The notes below the pieces were generated by a model that ran no database searches, was not told the DNA's origin, and saw only the letters and a list, made by a program, of their open reading frames with translations. Of a stretch of DNA of 64,000 nucleotides, positions 49,016 to 62,430 are shown one piece after another (the first letter of the stretch is position 1; each line of letters starts with the position of its first letter). Both the position numbers and the translations under genes were made by a program. The stretch comes from Hydractinia symbiolongicarpus (Eukaryota > Cnidaria > Hydrozoa > Anthoathecata > Hydractiniidae). The stretch spans positions 372,001 through 436,000 of the forward strand of contig NC_079886.1 of the NCBI RefSeq assembly GCF_029227915.1, read 5' to 3'.

Positions 49016-49966
49016 ATTTTTTCACCACTATAACGCATGAGACTTGTAGTTTTCAAAAATGTTTTCATTTTTGATGAGACGCTAATAAAAAGAAGTTTAA
49101 TCGCCGGCAAACGAAAACCCGCGATTTCCCGTAAATCCCGTACTCGGCCCGTATAGTCAAAAGTACACAAAGAAAGTACTCAAGGAGTGAACTCATTTCC
49201 CGAACGATTTTTTAAATTATTTTTTCACCACTAAAACGCATGAGACTTGTAGTTTTCAAAAATGTTTTCATTTTTGACGAGACATTAAATGAAAGAAGTT
49301 TGATCTCCGGCAAACGAAAACCCAGGATTTCCTGTAAATCCCGAACTTGGCCCGTATAATCGAATGTATAAAAGAAAGTACCCAGGGAGTAAACTGATTG
49401 CCCGAACGATTTCTCAAATTACGTTTTCACCACTAAAAAGCATGAGACTTGTAGTTTTCAAAAATGTTTTCATTTTTGATGAGACGCTGAATAAAAGAAG
49501 TTTAATCGCCGGCAAACGAAAACCCGCGATTTCCTGTAAATCCCGGACTTGGCCCGTATAGTCGAATATATAAAAGAAAGTACCCAAGGAGTAAACTCAT
49601 TTCCCGTACGATTTTGTAAATTATTTTTTAATCACTAAAACGGATGAGACTTGTAGTTTTTAAAAATATTTTCATTTTTGATGAGACGCTGAATAAAAAA
49701 AGTTTAATCGCCGGCAAACGAAAACCCGCGATTTCCCGTAAATCCTGTACTCGGCCCGTATAGTCTAAAGTACATAAAAAAAGTACCCAGGGAGTAAACT
49801 GACTTCCCGAATGATTTTTTAAATTATTTTTTCACTACTAAAACGCATGAGACTTGTAGTTTTCCAAAATGTTTTCATTCTTGATGATACTCTAAATAAA
49901 AGAAGTTTAATGGCCGGCAAACGAAAACCCGCTATTTCCCGTAAATCCCGGGCTTGGCCCGTATAG
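47931..49966. repeat. 1,013-bp five-monomer tandem duplication
   Basis: About 47.93-48.95 kb matches about 48.95-49.97 kb at an offset of 1,013 bp. Three differences were seen: AGTATACAAAG against AGTACACAAAG near 49163, GACGTTAAATG against GACATTAAATG near 49281, and TATGTTTTCACCACTAAGAAG against TACGTTTTCACCACTAAAAAG near 49420. Both carry one type E unit. Confidence 0.88.
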
Positions 49967-52900
49967 TTGAATGTATATAAAGAAAGTACCCTGTGAGTGA
50001 ACTCATTTCCCGAACGATTTTTTAAATTATTTTTGCACCATTAAAACGCATGAGATTTGTAGTTTTCAAAAATGTTTTCATTTTTGATGAGACGCTGAAT
50101 GAAAGAAGTTTGATCTCCGGCAAACGAAAACCCGCGTTTTCCCGTAAATCCCGAACTCGGCCCGTATAGTCAAAAGTATACAAAAAAAGTACCCAGGGAG
50201 TAAACTGATTTCCCGAATGATTTTTTAAATTATTTTTTCACCACTAAAACGCATGAGACTTGTAGTTTTCAAAAATGTTTTCATTTTTGATGAGACGCTG
50301 AATAAAAGAAGTTTAATCGCCGGCAAACGAAAACCTGCGATTTCCCGTAAATCCCGTACTCGGCCCGTATAGTCAAAAGTATACAAAGAAAGTACCCAGG
50401 GAGTAAACTCATTTCCCGAACGATTTTTTAAAATATTTTTTCACCACTATAACGCATGAGACTTGTAGTTTTCAAAAATGTTTTCATTTTTGATGAGACG
50501 CTAATAAAAAGAAGTTTAATCGCCGGCAAACGAAAACCCGCGATTTCCCGTAAATCCCGTACTCGGCCCGTATAGTCGAATGTATATAAAGAAAGTACCC
50601 AGGGAGTAAACTCATTTCCCGAACGATTTTTTAAATTATTTTTCCACCACTAAAACGCATGAGACTTGTAGTTTTCAAAAATGTTTTTATTTTTGATAAG
50701 ACGCTGAATAAAAGAAGTTTAATCGCCGCGATTTCCCGTAAATCCGGTACTCGGCCCGTATAGTCAAAAGTATACAAAGAAAGTACTCAAGGAGTAAACT
50801 CATTTCCCGAACGATTTTTTAAATTTTTTTTTCACCACTAAAACGCATGAGACTTGTAGTTTTTAAAAATGTTTTTATTTTTGATGAGACGCTAAATAAA
50901 AGAAGTTTAATCGCCGGCAAACGAAAACCCGCGATTTCCCGTAAATCCCGTACTCGGCCCGTATAGTCAAAAGTATACAAAGAAAGTACCAAGGGAGTAA
51001 ACTCATTTCCCGAACGATTTTTTAAATTATTTTTTCACCACTAAAACGCATGAGACTTGTAGTTTTCAAAAATGTTTTCATTTTTGATGAGACGCTAAAT
51101 AAAAGAAGTTTAATCGCCGGCAAACGAAAACCCGCGATTTCCCGTAAATCCCGCACTCGGCCCGTATAGTCAAAAATATACAAAGAAAGTACCCAGGAAG
51201 TAAATTCATTTCCCGAACGATTTTTTAAATTATTTTTTCACCACTAAAACGCATGAGACTTGTAGTTTTCAAAAATAATCTCATTTTTGATGAGACGCTG
51301 AATAAAAAAAGTTTAATCGCCGGCAAACGAAAACCCGCGATTTCCCGTAAATCCCGTACTCGGCCCGTATAGTCGAATGTATATAAAGAAAGTACCCAGG
51401 GAGTAAACTCATTTCCCGAACGATTTTTTAAATTATTTTTCCACCACTAAAACGCATGAGACTTGTAGTTTTCAAAATGTTTTTATTTTTGATAAGACGC
51501 TGAATAAAAGAAGTTTAATCGCCGCGATTTCCCGTAAATCCAGTACTCGGCCCGTATAGTCAAAAGTATACAAAGAAAGTACTCAAGGAGTAAACTCATT
51601 TCCCGAACGATTTTTTAAATTATTTTTTCACCACTAAAACGCATGAGACTTGTAGTTTTCAAAAATGTTTTCATTTTTGACGAGACGCTAAATGAAAGAA
51701 GTTTGATCTCCGGCAAACGAAAACCCAGGATTTCCTGTAAATCCCGAACTTGGCCCGTATAATCGAATGTATAAAAGAAAGTACCCAGGGAGTAAACTGA
51801 TTTCCCGAACGATTTCTCAAATTATGTTTTCACCACTAAAAAGCATGAGACTTGTAGTTTTTAAAAATATTTTCATTTTTGATGAGACGCTCATTAAAAA
51901 AAGTTTAATCGCCGGCAAACGAAAACCCGCGATTTCCCGTAAATCCTGTACTCGGCCCGAATAGTCAAAAGTACATAAAAAAAGTACCCAGGGAGTAAAC
52001 TGACTTCCCGAATGATTTTTTAAATTATTTTTTCACTACTAAAACGCATGAGACTTGTAGTTTTCAAAAAAAATTTTATTTTTGATGAGACGCTGAATAA
52101 AAGAAGTTTAATCGCCGGCAAACGAAAACCCGCGATTTCCTGTAAATCCCTGGCTTGGCCCATATAGTCGAATGTATACAAAGAAAGTACCCTGTGAGTA
52201 AACTCATTTTCGAAACGATTTTTTAAATTATTTTTTCACCACTAAAACGCATGAGACTTGTAGTTTTCCAAAATGTTTTCATTCTTGATGAGACTCTAAA
52301 TAAAAGAAGTTTAATGGCCGGCAAACGAAAACCCGCGATTTCCCGTAAATCCCGGGCTTGGCCCGTATAGTTGAATGTATATAAAGAAAGTACCCTGTGA
52401 GTGAACTCATTTCTCGAACGATTTTTTAAATTATTTTTTTACCATTAAAACGCATGAGATTTGTAGTTTTCAAAAATGTTTTCATTTTTGATGAGACGCT
52501 GAATGAAATAAGTTTGATCTCCGGCAAACGAAAACCCGCGTTTTCCCGTAAATCCCGAACTCGGCCTGTATAGTCAAAAGTATACAAAAAAAGTACCCAG
52601 GGAGTAAACTGATTTCCCGAATGATTTTTTAAATTATTTTTTCACCACTAAAACGCATGAGACTTGTAGTTTTCAAAAATGTTTTCATTTTTGATGAGAC
52701 GCTGAATAAAAGAAGTTTAATCGCCGGCAAACGAAAACCTGCGATTTCCCGTAAATCCCGTACTCGACCCGTATAGTCAAAAGTATACAAAGAAAGTACC
52801 CAGGGAGTAAACTCATTTCCCGAACGATTTTTTAAAATATTTTTTCACCACTATAACGCATGAGACTTGTAGTTTTCAAAAATGTTTTCATTTTTGATGA

Positions 52901-53840
52901 GACGCTAATAAAAAGAAGTTTAATTGCCGGCAAACGAAAACCCGCGATTTCCCGTAAATCCCGTACTCGGCCCGTATAGTCGAATGTATATAAAGAAAGT
53001 ACCCAGGGAGTAAACTCATTTCCCGAACGATTTTTTAAATTATTTTTCCACCACTAAAACGCATGAGACTTGTAGTTTTCAAAAATGTTTTTATTTTTGA
53101 TAAGACGCTGAATAAAAGAAGTTTAATCGCCGCGATTTCCCGTAAATTCGGTACTCGGCCCGTATAGTCAAAAGTATACAAAGAAAGTACTCAAGGAGTA
53201 AACTCATTTCCCGAACGATTTTTTAAATTATTTTTTCACCACTAAAACGCATGAGACTTGTAGTTTTCAAAAATGTTTTTATTTTTGATGAGACGCTAAA
53301 TAAAAGAAGTTTAATCGCCGGCAAACGAAAACCCGCGATTTCCCGTAAATCCCGTACTCGGCCCGTATAGTCAAAAGTATACAAAGAAAGTACCCAGGGA
53401 GTAAACTCATTTCCCGAACGATTTTTTAAATTATTTTTTCACCACTAAAACGCATGAGACTTGTAGTTTTCAAATATGTTTTCATTTTTGATGAGACGCT
53501 AAATAAAAGAAGTTTAATCGCCGGCAAACGAAAACCCGCGATTTCCCGTAAATCCCGCACTCGGCCCGTATAGTCAAAAGTATACAAAGAAAGTACCCAG
53601 GGAGTAAATTCATTTCCCGAACGATTTTTTAAATTATTTTTTCACCACTAAAACGCATGAGACTTGTAGTTTTCAAAAATAATCTCATTTTTGATGAGAC
53701 GCTGAATAAAAAAAGTTTAATCGCCGGCAAACGAAAACCCGCGATTTCCCGTAAATCCCGTACTCGGCCCGTATAGTCAAAAGTATATAAAAAAAGTACC
53801 CAGGGAGTTAACTGACTTCCCGAATGATTTTTTAAATTAT
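49967..53840. repeat. Satellite block, mixed C, A, D, E and F monomers
   Basis: About 19 monomers. The start (type C through short type D) matches 45.54-46.3 kb at 4,431 bp. Short-unit joins lie at 50728, 51524 and 53132. One type E unit has a hybrid end (GACGCTCATTAAAAAAAG near 51888), fusing E to a type F-adjacent unit. Type F-like AAAAAAAATTTTATTTTTG occurs near 52070. TCCCGCACTCGG near 51150 and 53552 marks related A units. No gene is seen. Confidence 0.83.
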
Positions 53841-55040
53841 TTTTTCACTACTAAAACGCATGAGACTGGTAGTTTTCAAAAAAAAATTTATTTTTGATAA
53901 GACGCTGAATAAAAGAAGTTTAATCGCCGGCAAACGAAAACCCGCGATTTCCTAGAAATCCCTGGCTTGGCCCTTATAGTCGAATGTATACAAAGAAAGT
54001 ACCCTGTGAGTAAACTCATTTTCAGAACGATTTTTTAAATTATTTTTTCACCACTAAAACGCATGAGACTTCTAGTTTTTAAAAATGTTTTCATTTTTGA
54101 TAAGACGCTGAATTTAAGAAGTTTAATCGCCGGCAAACGAAAACCCGCGATTTCCCGTAAATCCGGTACTCGGCCCGTATAGTCAGAAGTATACAGAGAA
54201 AGTACTCAAGGAGTAAACTCATTTCCCGAACGATTTTTCAAATTATGTTTTCACCACTAAAACGCATGAGACTTGTAGTTTTCAAAAATGTTTTCATTTT
54301 TGATGAGACGCTGAATAAAAGAAGTTTAATCGCCGGCAAAAGAAAACCCGCGATTTCCTGTAAATCCCGGACTTGGCCCGTATAGTCGAATGTATAAAAG
54401 AAAGTACCCAAGGAGTAAACTCATTTTCGAAACGATTTTTTAAATTATTTTTTCACCACTAAAACGCATGAGACTTGTAGTTTTCCAAAATGTTTTCATT
54501 CTTGATGAGACTCTAAATAAAAGAAGTTTAATGGCCGGCAAACGAAAACCCGCGATTTCCCGTAAATCCCGGGCTTGGCCCGCATAGTCGAATGTATAAA
54601 AGAAAGTACCCAGGGAGTAAACTGATTTCCCGAATGATTTTTTAAATTATTTTTTCACTACTAAAACGCATGAGACTGGTAGTTTTCAAAAAAAAATTTA
54701 TTTTTGATAAGACGCTGAATAAAAGAAGTTTTATCGCCGGCAAACGAAAACCCGCGATTTCCTGTAAATCCCTGGCTTGGCCCTTATAGTCGAATGTATA
54801 CAAAGAAAGTACCCTGTGAGTAAACTCATTTTCAGAACGATTTTTTAAATTATTTTTTCACCACTAAAACGCATGAGACTTCTAGTTTTTAAAAATGTTT
54901 TCATTTTTGATAAGACGCTGAATTTAAGAAGTTTAATCGCCGGCAAACGAAAACCCGCGATTTCCCGTAAATCCGGTACTCGGCCCGTATAGTCAGAAGT
55001 ATACAGAGAAAGTACTCAAGGAGTAAACTCATTTCCCGAA
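53841..55040. repeat. 810-bp four-monomer tandem duplication
   Basis: The unit group at about 53.84-54.23 kb recurs at about 54.65-55.04 kb with an offset of 810 bp. Shared marks are GAGACTGGTAG, a run of nine A before TTTATTTTTG, GCCCTTATAG, GAGACTTCTAG, GAATTTAAGAAG and GTATACAGAGAAAG. Differences include TTTCCTAGAAATCC near 53950 against TTTCCTGTAAATCC, and GTTTAATCG against GTTTTATCG near 54730. Between them lie E-like units with TATAAAAG near 54392 and 54596. Confidence 0.85.
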
Positions 55041-55878
55041 CGATTTTTTAAATTATTTTTTCACCACTTAAACGCATAAGACTTGTAGTTTTCCAAAATG
55101 TTTTCATTCTTGATGAGACTTTAAATAAAAGAAGTTTAATCGCCAGCAAACGAAAACCCGCGATTTCCCGTAAATCCCGGGCTTGGCCTGTATAGTCGAA
55201 TGTATATAAAGAAAGTACCCTGTGAGTGAACTCATTTCCTGAACGATTTTTTAAATTATTTTTTCACCATTAAAACGCATGAGATTTGTAGTTTTCCAAA
55301 ATGTTTTCATTCTTGATGAGACTCTAAATAGAAGAAGTTTAATCGCCGGCAAACGAAAACCCGCGATTTCCCGTAAATCCCGGGCTTGGCCCGTATAGTC
55401 GAATGTATAAAAGAAAGTACCCAGGGAGTAAACTGATTTCCCGAACGATTTTTCAAATTATGTTTTCACCACTAAAACGCATGAGACTTGTAGTTTTCAA
55501 AAATGTTTTCATTTTTGATGAGACGCTGAATAAAAGAAGTTTAATCGCCGGCAAAAGAAAACCCGCGATTTCCTGTAAATCCCGGACTTGGCCCGTATAG
55601 TCGAATGTATAAAAGAAAGTACCCAAGGAGTAAACTCATTTTCGAAACGAATTTTTAAATTATTTTTTCACCACTAAAACGCATGAGACTTGTAGTTTTC
55701 CAAAATGTTTTCATTCTTGATGAGACTCTAAATAAAAGAAGTTTAATGGCCGGCAAACGAAAACCCGCGATTTCCCGTAAATCTCGGGCTTGGCCCGTAT
55801 AGTTGAATGTATATAAAGAAAGTACCCTGTGAGTGAACTCATTTCCCGAACGATTTTTTAAATTATTTTTTCACCATA
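55041..55878. repeat. Satellite block with first E' monomer
   Basis: Four units: one with CACCACTTAAACGCATAAGAC (a form repeated near 60490, 62100 and 63710), a type C-like unit, the E' unit (TATAAAAG at 55406), and a unit with TTTTCGAAACGAATTTTTAAA. Nothing but satellite is seen. Confidence 0.82.
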
Positions 55879-58800
55879 AAAACGCATGAGATTTGTAGTT
55901 TTCAAAAATGTTTTCATTTTTGATGAGACGCTGAATGAAAGAAGTTTGATCTCCGGCAAACGAAAACCCGCGTTTTCCCGTAAATCCCGTACTCGGCCCG
56001 TATAGTCGAATGTATATAAAGAAAGTACCCAGGGAGTAAACTCATTTCCCGAACGATTTTTTAAATTATTTTTCCACCACTAAAACGCATGAGACTTGTA
56101 GTTTTCAAAAATGTTTTCATTTTTGATGAGACGCTAATAAAAAGAAGTTTAATTGCCGGCAAACGAAAACCCGCGATTTCCCGTAAATCCCGTACTCGGC
56201 CCGTATAGTCGAATGTATATAAAGAAAGTACCCAGGGAGTAAACTCATTTCCCGAACGATTTTTTAAATCATTTTTCCACCACTAAAACGCATGAGACTT
56301 GTAGTTTTCAAAAATGTTTTTATTTTTGATAAGACGCTGAATAAAAGAAGTTTAATCGCCGCGATTTCCCGTAAATCCGGTACTCGGCCCGTATAGTCAA
56401 AAGTATACAAAGAAAGTACTCAAGGAGTAAACTCATTTCCCGAGCGATTTTTTAAATTATTTTTTCACCACTAAAACGCATGAGACTTGTAGTTTTCAAA
56501 AATGTTTTTATTTTTGATGAGACGCTAGATAAAAGAAGTTTAATCGCCGGCAAACGAAACCCGCGATTTCCCGTAAATCCCGTACTCGGCCCGTATAGTC
56601 AAAAGTATACAAAGAAAGTACCCAGGGAGTAAACTCATTTCCCGAACGATTTTTTAAATTATTTTTTCACCACTAAAACGCATGAGACTTGTTGTTTTCA
56701 AAAATGTTTTCATTTTTGATGAGACGCTAAATAAAAGAAGTTTAATCGCCGGCAAACGAAAACCCGCGATTTCTCGTAAATCCCGCACTCGGCCCGTATA
56801 GTCGAATGTATAAAAGAAAGTACCCAGGGAGTAAACTGATTTCCCGAACGATTTTTCAAATTATGTTTTCACCACTAAAACGCATGAGACTTGTAGTTTT
56901 CAAAAATGTTTTCATTTTTGATGAGACGCTGAATAAAAGAAGTTTAATCGCCGGCAAAAGAAAACCAGCGATTTCCTGTAAATCCCGGACTTGGCCCGTA
57001 TAGTCGAATGTATAAAAGAAAGTACCCAAGGAGTAAACTCATTTCTTGTACGATTTTGTAAATTATTTTTTAATCACTAAAACGGATGAGACTTGTAGTT
57101 TTTAAAAATATTTTCATTTTTGATGAGACGCTGAATAAAAAAAGTTTAATCGCCGACAAACGAAAACCCGCGATTTCCCGTAAATCCCGTACTCGGCCCG
57201 TATAGTCAAAAGTACATAAAAAAAGTACCCAGGGAGTAAACTGACTTCCCGAATGATTTTTTAAATTATTTTTTCACTACTAAAACGCATGAGACTTGTA
57301 GTTTTCAAAAAAAATTTTATTTTTGATGAGACGCTGAATAAAAGAAGTTTAATCGCCGGCAAACGAAAACCCGCGATTTCCTGTAAATCCCTGGCTTGGC
57401 CCCTATAGTCGAATGTATACAAAGAAAGTACCCTGTGAGTAAACTCATTTTCAGAACGATTTTTTAAATTATTTTTTCACCACTAAAACGCATGAGATTT
57501 GTAGTTTTCAAAAATGTTTTCATTTTTGATGAGACGCTGAATGAAAGAAGTTTGATCTCCGGCAAACGAAAACCCGCGTTTTCCCGTAAATCCCGTACTC
57601 GGCCCGTATAGTCGAATGTATATAAAGAAAGTACCCAGGGAGTAAACTCATTTCCCGAACGATTTTTTAAATTATTTTTCCACCACTAAAACGCATGAGA
57701 CTTGTAGTTTTCAAAAATGTTTTCATTTTTGATGAGACGCTAATAAAAAGAAGTTTAATTGCCGGCAAACGAAAACCCGCGATTTCCCGTAAATCCCGTA
57801 CTCGGCCCGTATAGTCGAATGTATATAAAGAAAGTACCCAGGGAGTAAACTCATTTCCCGAACGATTTTTTAAATCATTTTTCCACCACTAAAACGCATG
57901 AGACTTGTAGTTTTCAAAAATGTTTTTATTTTTGATAAGACGCTGAATAAAAGAAGTTTAATCGCCGCGATTTCCCGTAAATCCGGTACTCGGCCCGTAT
58001 AGTCAAAAGTATACAAAGAAAGTACTCAAGGAGTAAACTCATTTCCCGAACGATTTTTTAAATTATTTTTTCACCACTAAAACGCATGAGACTTGTAGTT
58101 TTCAAAAATGTTTTTATTTTTGATGAGACGCTAGATAAAAGAAGTTTAATCGCCGGCAAACGAAACCCGCGATTTCCCGTAAATCCCGTACTCGGCCCGT
58201 ATAGTCAAAAGTATACAAAGAAAGTACCCAGGGAGTAAACTCATTTCCCGAACGATTTTTTAAATTATTTTTTCACCACTAAAACGCATGAGACTTGTTG
58301 TTTTCAAAAATGTTTTCATTTTTGATGAGACGCTAAATAAAAGAAGTTTAATCGCCGGCAAACGAAAACCCGCGATTTCTCGTAAATCCCGCACTCGGCC
58401 CGTATAGTCGAATGTATAAAAGAAAGTACCCAGGGAGTAAACTGATTTCCCGAACGATTTTTCAAATTATGTTTTCACCACTAAAACGCATGAGACTTGT
58501 AGTTTTCAAAAATGTTTTCATTTTTGATGAGACGCTGAATAAAAGAAGTTTAATCGCCGGCAAAAGAAAACCAGCGATTTCCTGTAAATCCCGGACTTGG
58601 CCCGTATAGTCGAATGTATAAAAGAAAGTACCCAAGGAGTAAACTCATTTCTTGTACGATTTTGTAAATTATTTTTTAATCACTAAAACGGATGAGACTT
58701 GTAGTTTTTAAAAATATTTTCATTTTTGATGAGACGCTGAATAAAAAAAGTTTAATCGCCGACAAACGAAAACCCGCGATTTCCCGTAAATCCCGTACTC

Positions 58801-59103
58801 GGCCCGTATAGTCAAAAGTACATAAAAAAAGTACCCAGGGAGTAAACTGACTTCCCGAATGATTTTTTAAATTATTTTTTCACTACTAAAACGCATGAGA
58901 CTTGTAGTTTTCAAAAAAAATTTTATTTTTGATGAGACGCTGAATAAAAGAAGTTTAATCGCCGGCAAACGAAAACCCGCGATTTCCTGTAAATCCCTGG
59001 CTTGGCCCCTATAGTCGAATGTATACAAAGAAAGTACCCTGTGAGTAAACTCATTTTCAGAACGATTTTTTAAATTATTTTTTCACCACTAAAACGCATG
59101 AGA
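55879..59103. repeat. 1,606-bp eight-monomer tandem duplication
   Basis: The bases 55879-57497 equal 57485-59103 at an offset of 1,606 bp, with no difference seen. Limits are TA at 55877-55878 against CT at 57483-57484, and T57498 against C59104. Private anchors in both copies are GTTTAATTGCCGG (56149 and 57755), AAATCATTTTTCCACC, CGCTAGATAAAAG, GCAAACGAAACCCGCG (one A shorter), GACTTGTTG, AAAACCAGCG and CGCCGACAAACG. The unit includes one 188-bp monomer and one E' monomer. Confidence 0.92.
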
Positions 59104-62100
59104 CTTGTAGTTTTTCGAAATGTTTTCATTCTTGATGAGACTCTAAATAAAAGAAGTTTAATCGCCGGCAAACGAAAACCCGCGATTTCCCGTAAATCCC
59201 GGGCTTGGCCCGTATAGTTGAATGTATATAAAGAAAGTACCCTGTGAGTGAACTCATTTCCCGAACGATTTTTTAAATTATTTTTTCACCATTAAAACGC
59301 ATGAGATTTGTAGTTTTCAAAAATGTTTTCATTTTTGATGAGACGCTGAATGAAAGAAATTTGATCTCCGGCAAACGAAAACCCGCGTTTTCCCGTATAT
59401 CCCGTACTCGGCCCGTATAGTCAAAAGTATACAAAAAAAGTACCCAGGGAGTAAACTGATTTCCCGAATGATTTTTTAAATTATTTTTTCACCACTAAAA
59501 CGCATGAGACTTGTAGTTTTCAAAAATGTTTTCATTTTTGATGAGACGCTGAATAAAAGAAGTTTAATCGCCGGCAAACGAAAACCCGCGATTTCCCGTA
59601 AATCCCGTACTCGGCCCGTATAGTCAAAAGTATACAAAGAAAGTACCCAGGGAGTAAACTCATTTCCCGAACGATTTTTTAAATTATTTTTTCACCACTA
59701 TAACGCATGAGACTTGTAGTTTTCAAAAATGTTTTCATTTTTGATGAGACGCTAAATAAAAGAAGTTTAATCGCCGGCAAACGAAAACCCGCGATTTCCC
59801 GTAAATCCCGTACTCGGCCCGTATAGTCGAATGTATATAAAGAAAGTACCCAGGGAGTAAACTCATTTCCCGAACGATTTTTTAAATTATTTTTCCACCA
59901 CTAAAACGCATGAGACTTGTAGTTTTCAAAAATGTTTTTATTTTTGATAAGACGCTGAATAAAAGAAGTTTAATCGCCGCGATTTCCCGTAAATCCGGTA
60001 CTCGGCCCGTATAGTCAAAAGTATACAAAGAGAGTACTCAAGGAGTAAACTCATTTCCCAAACGATTTTTTAAATTATTTTTTCACCACTAAAACGCATG
60101 AGACTGGTAGTTTTCAAAAATGTTTTTATTTTTGATGAGACGCTAAATAAAAGAAGTTAAATCGCCGGCAAACGAAAACCCGCGATTTCCTGTAAATCCC
60201 TGGCTTGGCCCTTATAGTCGAATGTATACAAAGAAAGTACCCTGTGAGTAAACTCATTTTCAGAACGATTTTTTAAATTATTTTTTCACCACTAAAACGC
60301 ATGAGACTTCTAGTTTTTAAAAACGTTTTCATTTTTGATAAGACGGTGAATTTAAGAAGTTTAATCGCCGGCAAACGAAAACCCGCGATTTCCCGTAAAT
60401 CCGGTACTCGGCCCGTATAGTCAGAAGTATACAGAGAAAGTACTCAAGGAGTAAACTCATTTCCCGAACGACTTTTTAAATTATTTTTTCACCACTTAAA
60501 CGCATAAGACTTGTAGTTTTCCAAAATGTTTTCATTCTTGATGAGACTTTAAATAAAAGAAGTTTAATCGCCGGAAAACAAAAACCCGCGATTTCCCGTA
60601 AATCCCAGTCTTGGCCCGTATAGTCGAATGTATATAAAGAAAGTACCCTGTGAGTGAACTCATTTCCCGAACGATTTTTTAAATTATTTTTTCACCATTA
60701 AAACGCATGAGATTTGTAGTTTTCCAAAATGTTTTAATTCTTGATGAGACTCTAAATAAAAGAAGTTTAATCGCCGGCAAACGAAAACCCGCGATTTCCC
60801 GTAAATCCCGGGCTTGGCCCGTATAGTTGAATGTATATAAAGAAAGTACCCTGTGAGTGAACTCATTTCCCGAACGATTTTTTAAATTATTTTTTCACCA
60901 TTAAAACGCATGAGATTTGTAGTTTTCAAAAATGTTTTCATTTTTGATGAGACGCTGAATGAAAGAAGTTTGATCTCCGGCAAACGAAAACCCGCGTTTT
61001 CCCGTATATCCCGTACTCGGCCCGTATAGTCAAAAGTATACAAAAAAAGTACCCAGGGAGTAAACTGATTTCCCGAATGATTTTTTAAATTATTTTTTCA
61101 CCACTAAAACGCATGAGACTTGTAGTTTTCAAAAATGTTTTCATTTTTGATGAGACGCTGAATAAAAGAAGTTTAATCGCCGGCAAACGAAAACCCGCGA
61201 TTTCCCGTAAATCCCGTACTCGGCCCGTATAGTCAAAAGTATACAAAGAAAGTACCCAGGGAGTAAACTCATTTCCCGAACGATTTTTTAAATTATTTTT
61301 TCACCACTATAACGCATGAGACTTGTAGTTTTCAAAAATGTTTTCATTTTTGATGAGACGCTAAATAAAAGAAGTTTAATCGCCGGCAAACGAAAACCCG
61401 CGATTTCCCGTAAATCCCGTACTCGGCCCGTATAGTCGAATGTATATAAAGAAAGTACCCAGGGAGTAAACTCATTTCCCGAACGATTTTTTAAATTATT
61501 TTTCCACCACTAAAACGCATGAGACTTGTAGTTTTCAAAAATGTTTTTATTTTTGATAAGACGCTGAATAAAAGAAGTTTAATCGCCGCGATTTCCCGTA
61601 AATCCGGTACTCGGCCCGTATAGTCAAAAGTATACAAAGAGAGTACTCAAGGAGTAAACTCATTTCCCAAACGATTTTTTAAATTATTTTTTCACCACTA
61701 AAACGCATGAGACTTGTAGTTTTCAAAAATGTTTTTATTTTTGATGAGACGCTAAATAAAAGAAGTTTAATCGCCGGCAAACGAAAACCCGCGATTTCCT
61801 GTAAATCCCTGGCTTGGCCCTTATAGTCGAATGTATACAAAGAAAGTACCCTGTGAGTAAACTCATTTTCAGAACGAATTTTTAAATTATTTTTTCACCA
61901 CTAAAACGCATGAGACTTCTAGTTTTTAAAAACGTTTTCATTTTTGATAAGACGGTGAATTTAAGAAGTTTAATCGCCGGCAAACGAAAACCCGCGATTT
62001 CCCGTAAATCCGGTACTCGGCCCGTATAGTCAGAAGTATACAGAGAAAGTACTCAAGGAGTAAACTCATTTCCCGAACGACTTTTTAAATTATTTTTTCA

Positions 62101-62430
62101 CCACTTAAACGCATAAGACTTGTAGTTTTCCAAAATGTTTTCATTCTTGATGAGACTTTAAATAAAAGAAGTTTAATCGCCGGCAAACGAAAACCCGCGA
62201 TTTCCCGTAAATCCCAGGCTTGGCCCGTATAGTCGAATGTATATAAAGAAAGTACCCTGTGAGTGAACTCATTTCCCGAACGATTTTTTAAATTATTTTT
62301 TCACCATTAAAACGCATGAGATTTGTAGTTTTCCAAAATGTTTTAATTCTTGATGAGACTCTAAATAAAAGAAGTTTAATCGCCGGCAAACGAAAACCCG
62401 CGATTTCCCGTAAATCCCGGGCTTGGCCCG
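59104..62430. repeat. 1,609-bp eight-monomer higher-order unit, two copies
   Basis: About 59.1-60.82 kb matches 60.73-62.43 kb at an offset of 1,609 bp. Shared marks are CCCGTATATCCCG (59394 and 61003), the short type D unit (59979 and 61588), AAAGAGAGTACTC, AAAACGTTTTC, AAGACGGTGAATTTAAG (60340 and 61949) and CACTTAAACGCATAAG. Roughly eight substitutions separate them, for example GAAATTTGATC against GAAGTTTGATC, GACTGGTAG against GACTTGTAG, and GGAAAACAAAAACC against GGCAAACGAAAACC. This is older than the 1,606-bp duplication next to it. Confidence 0.87.
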
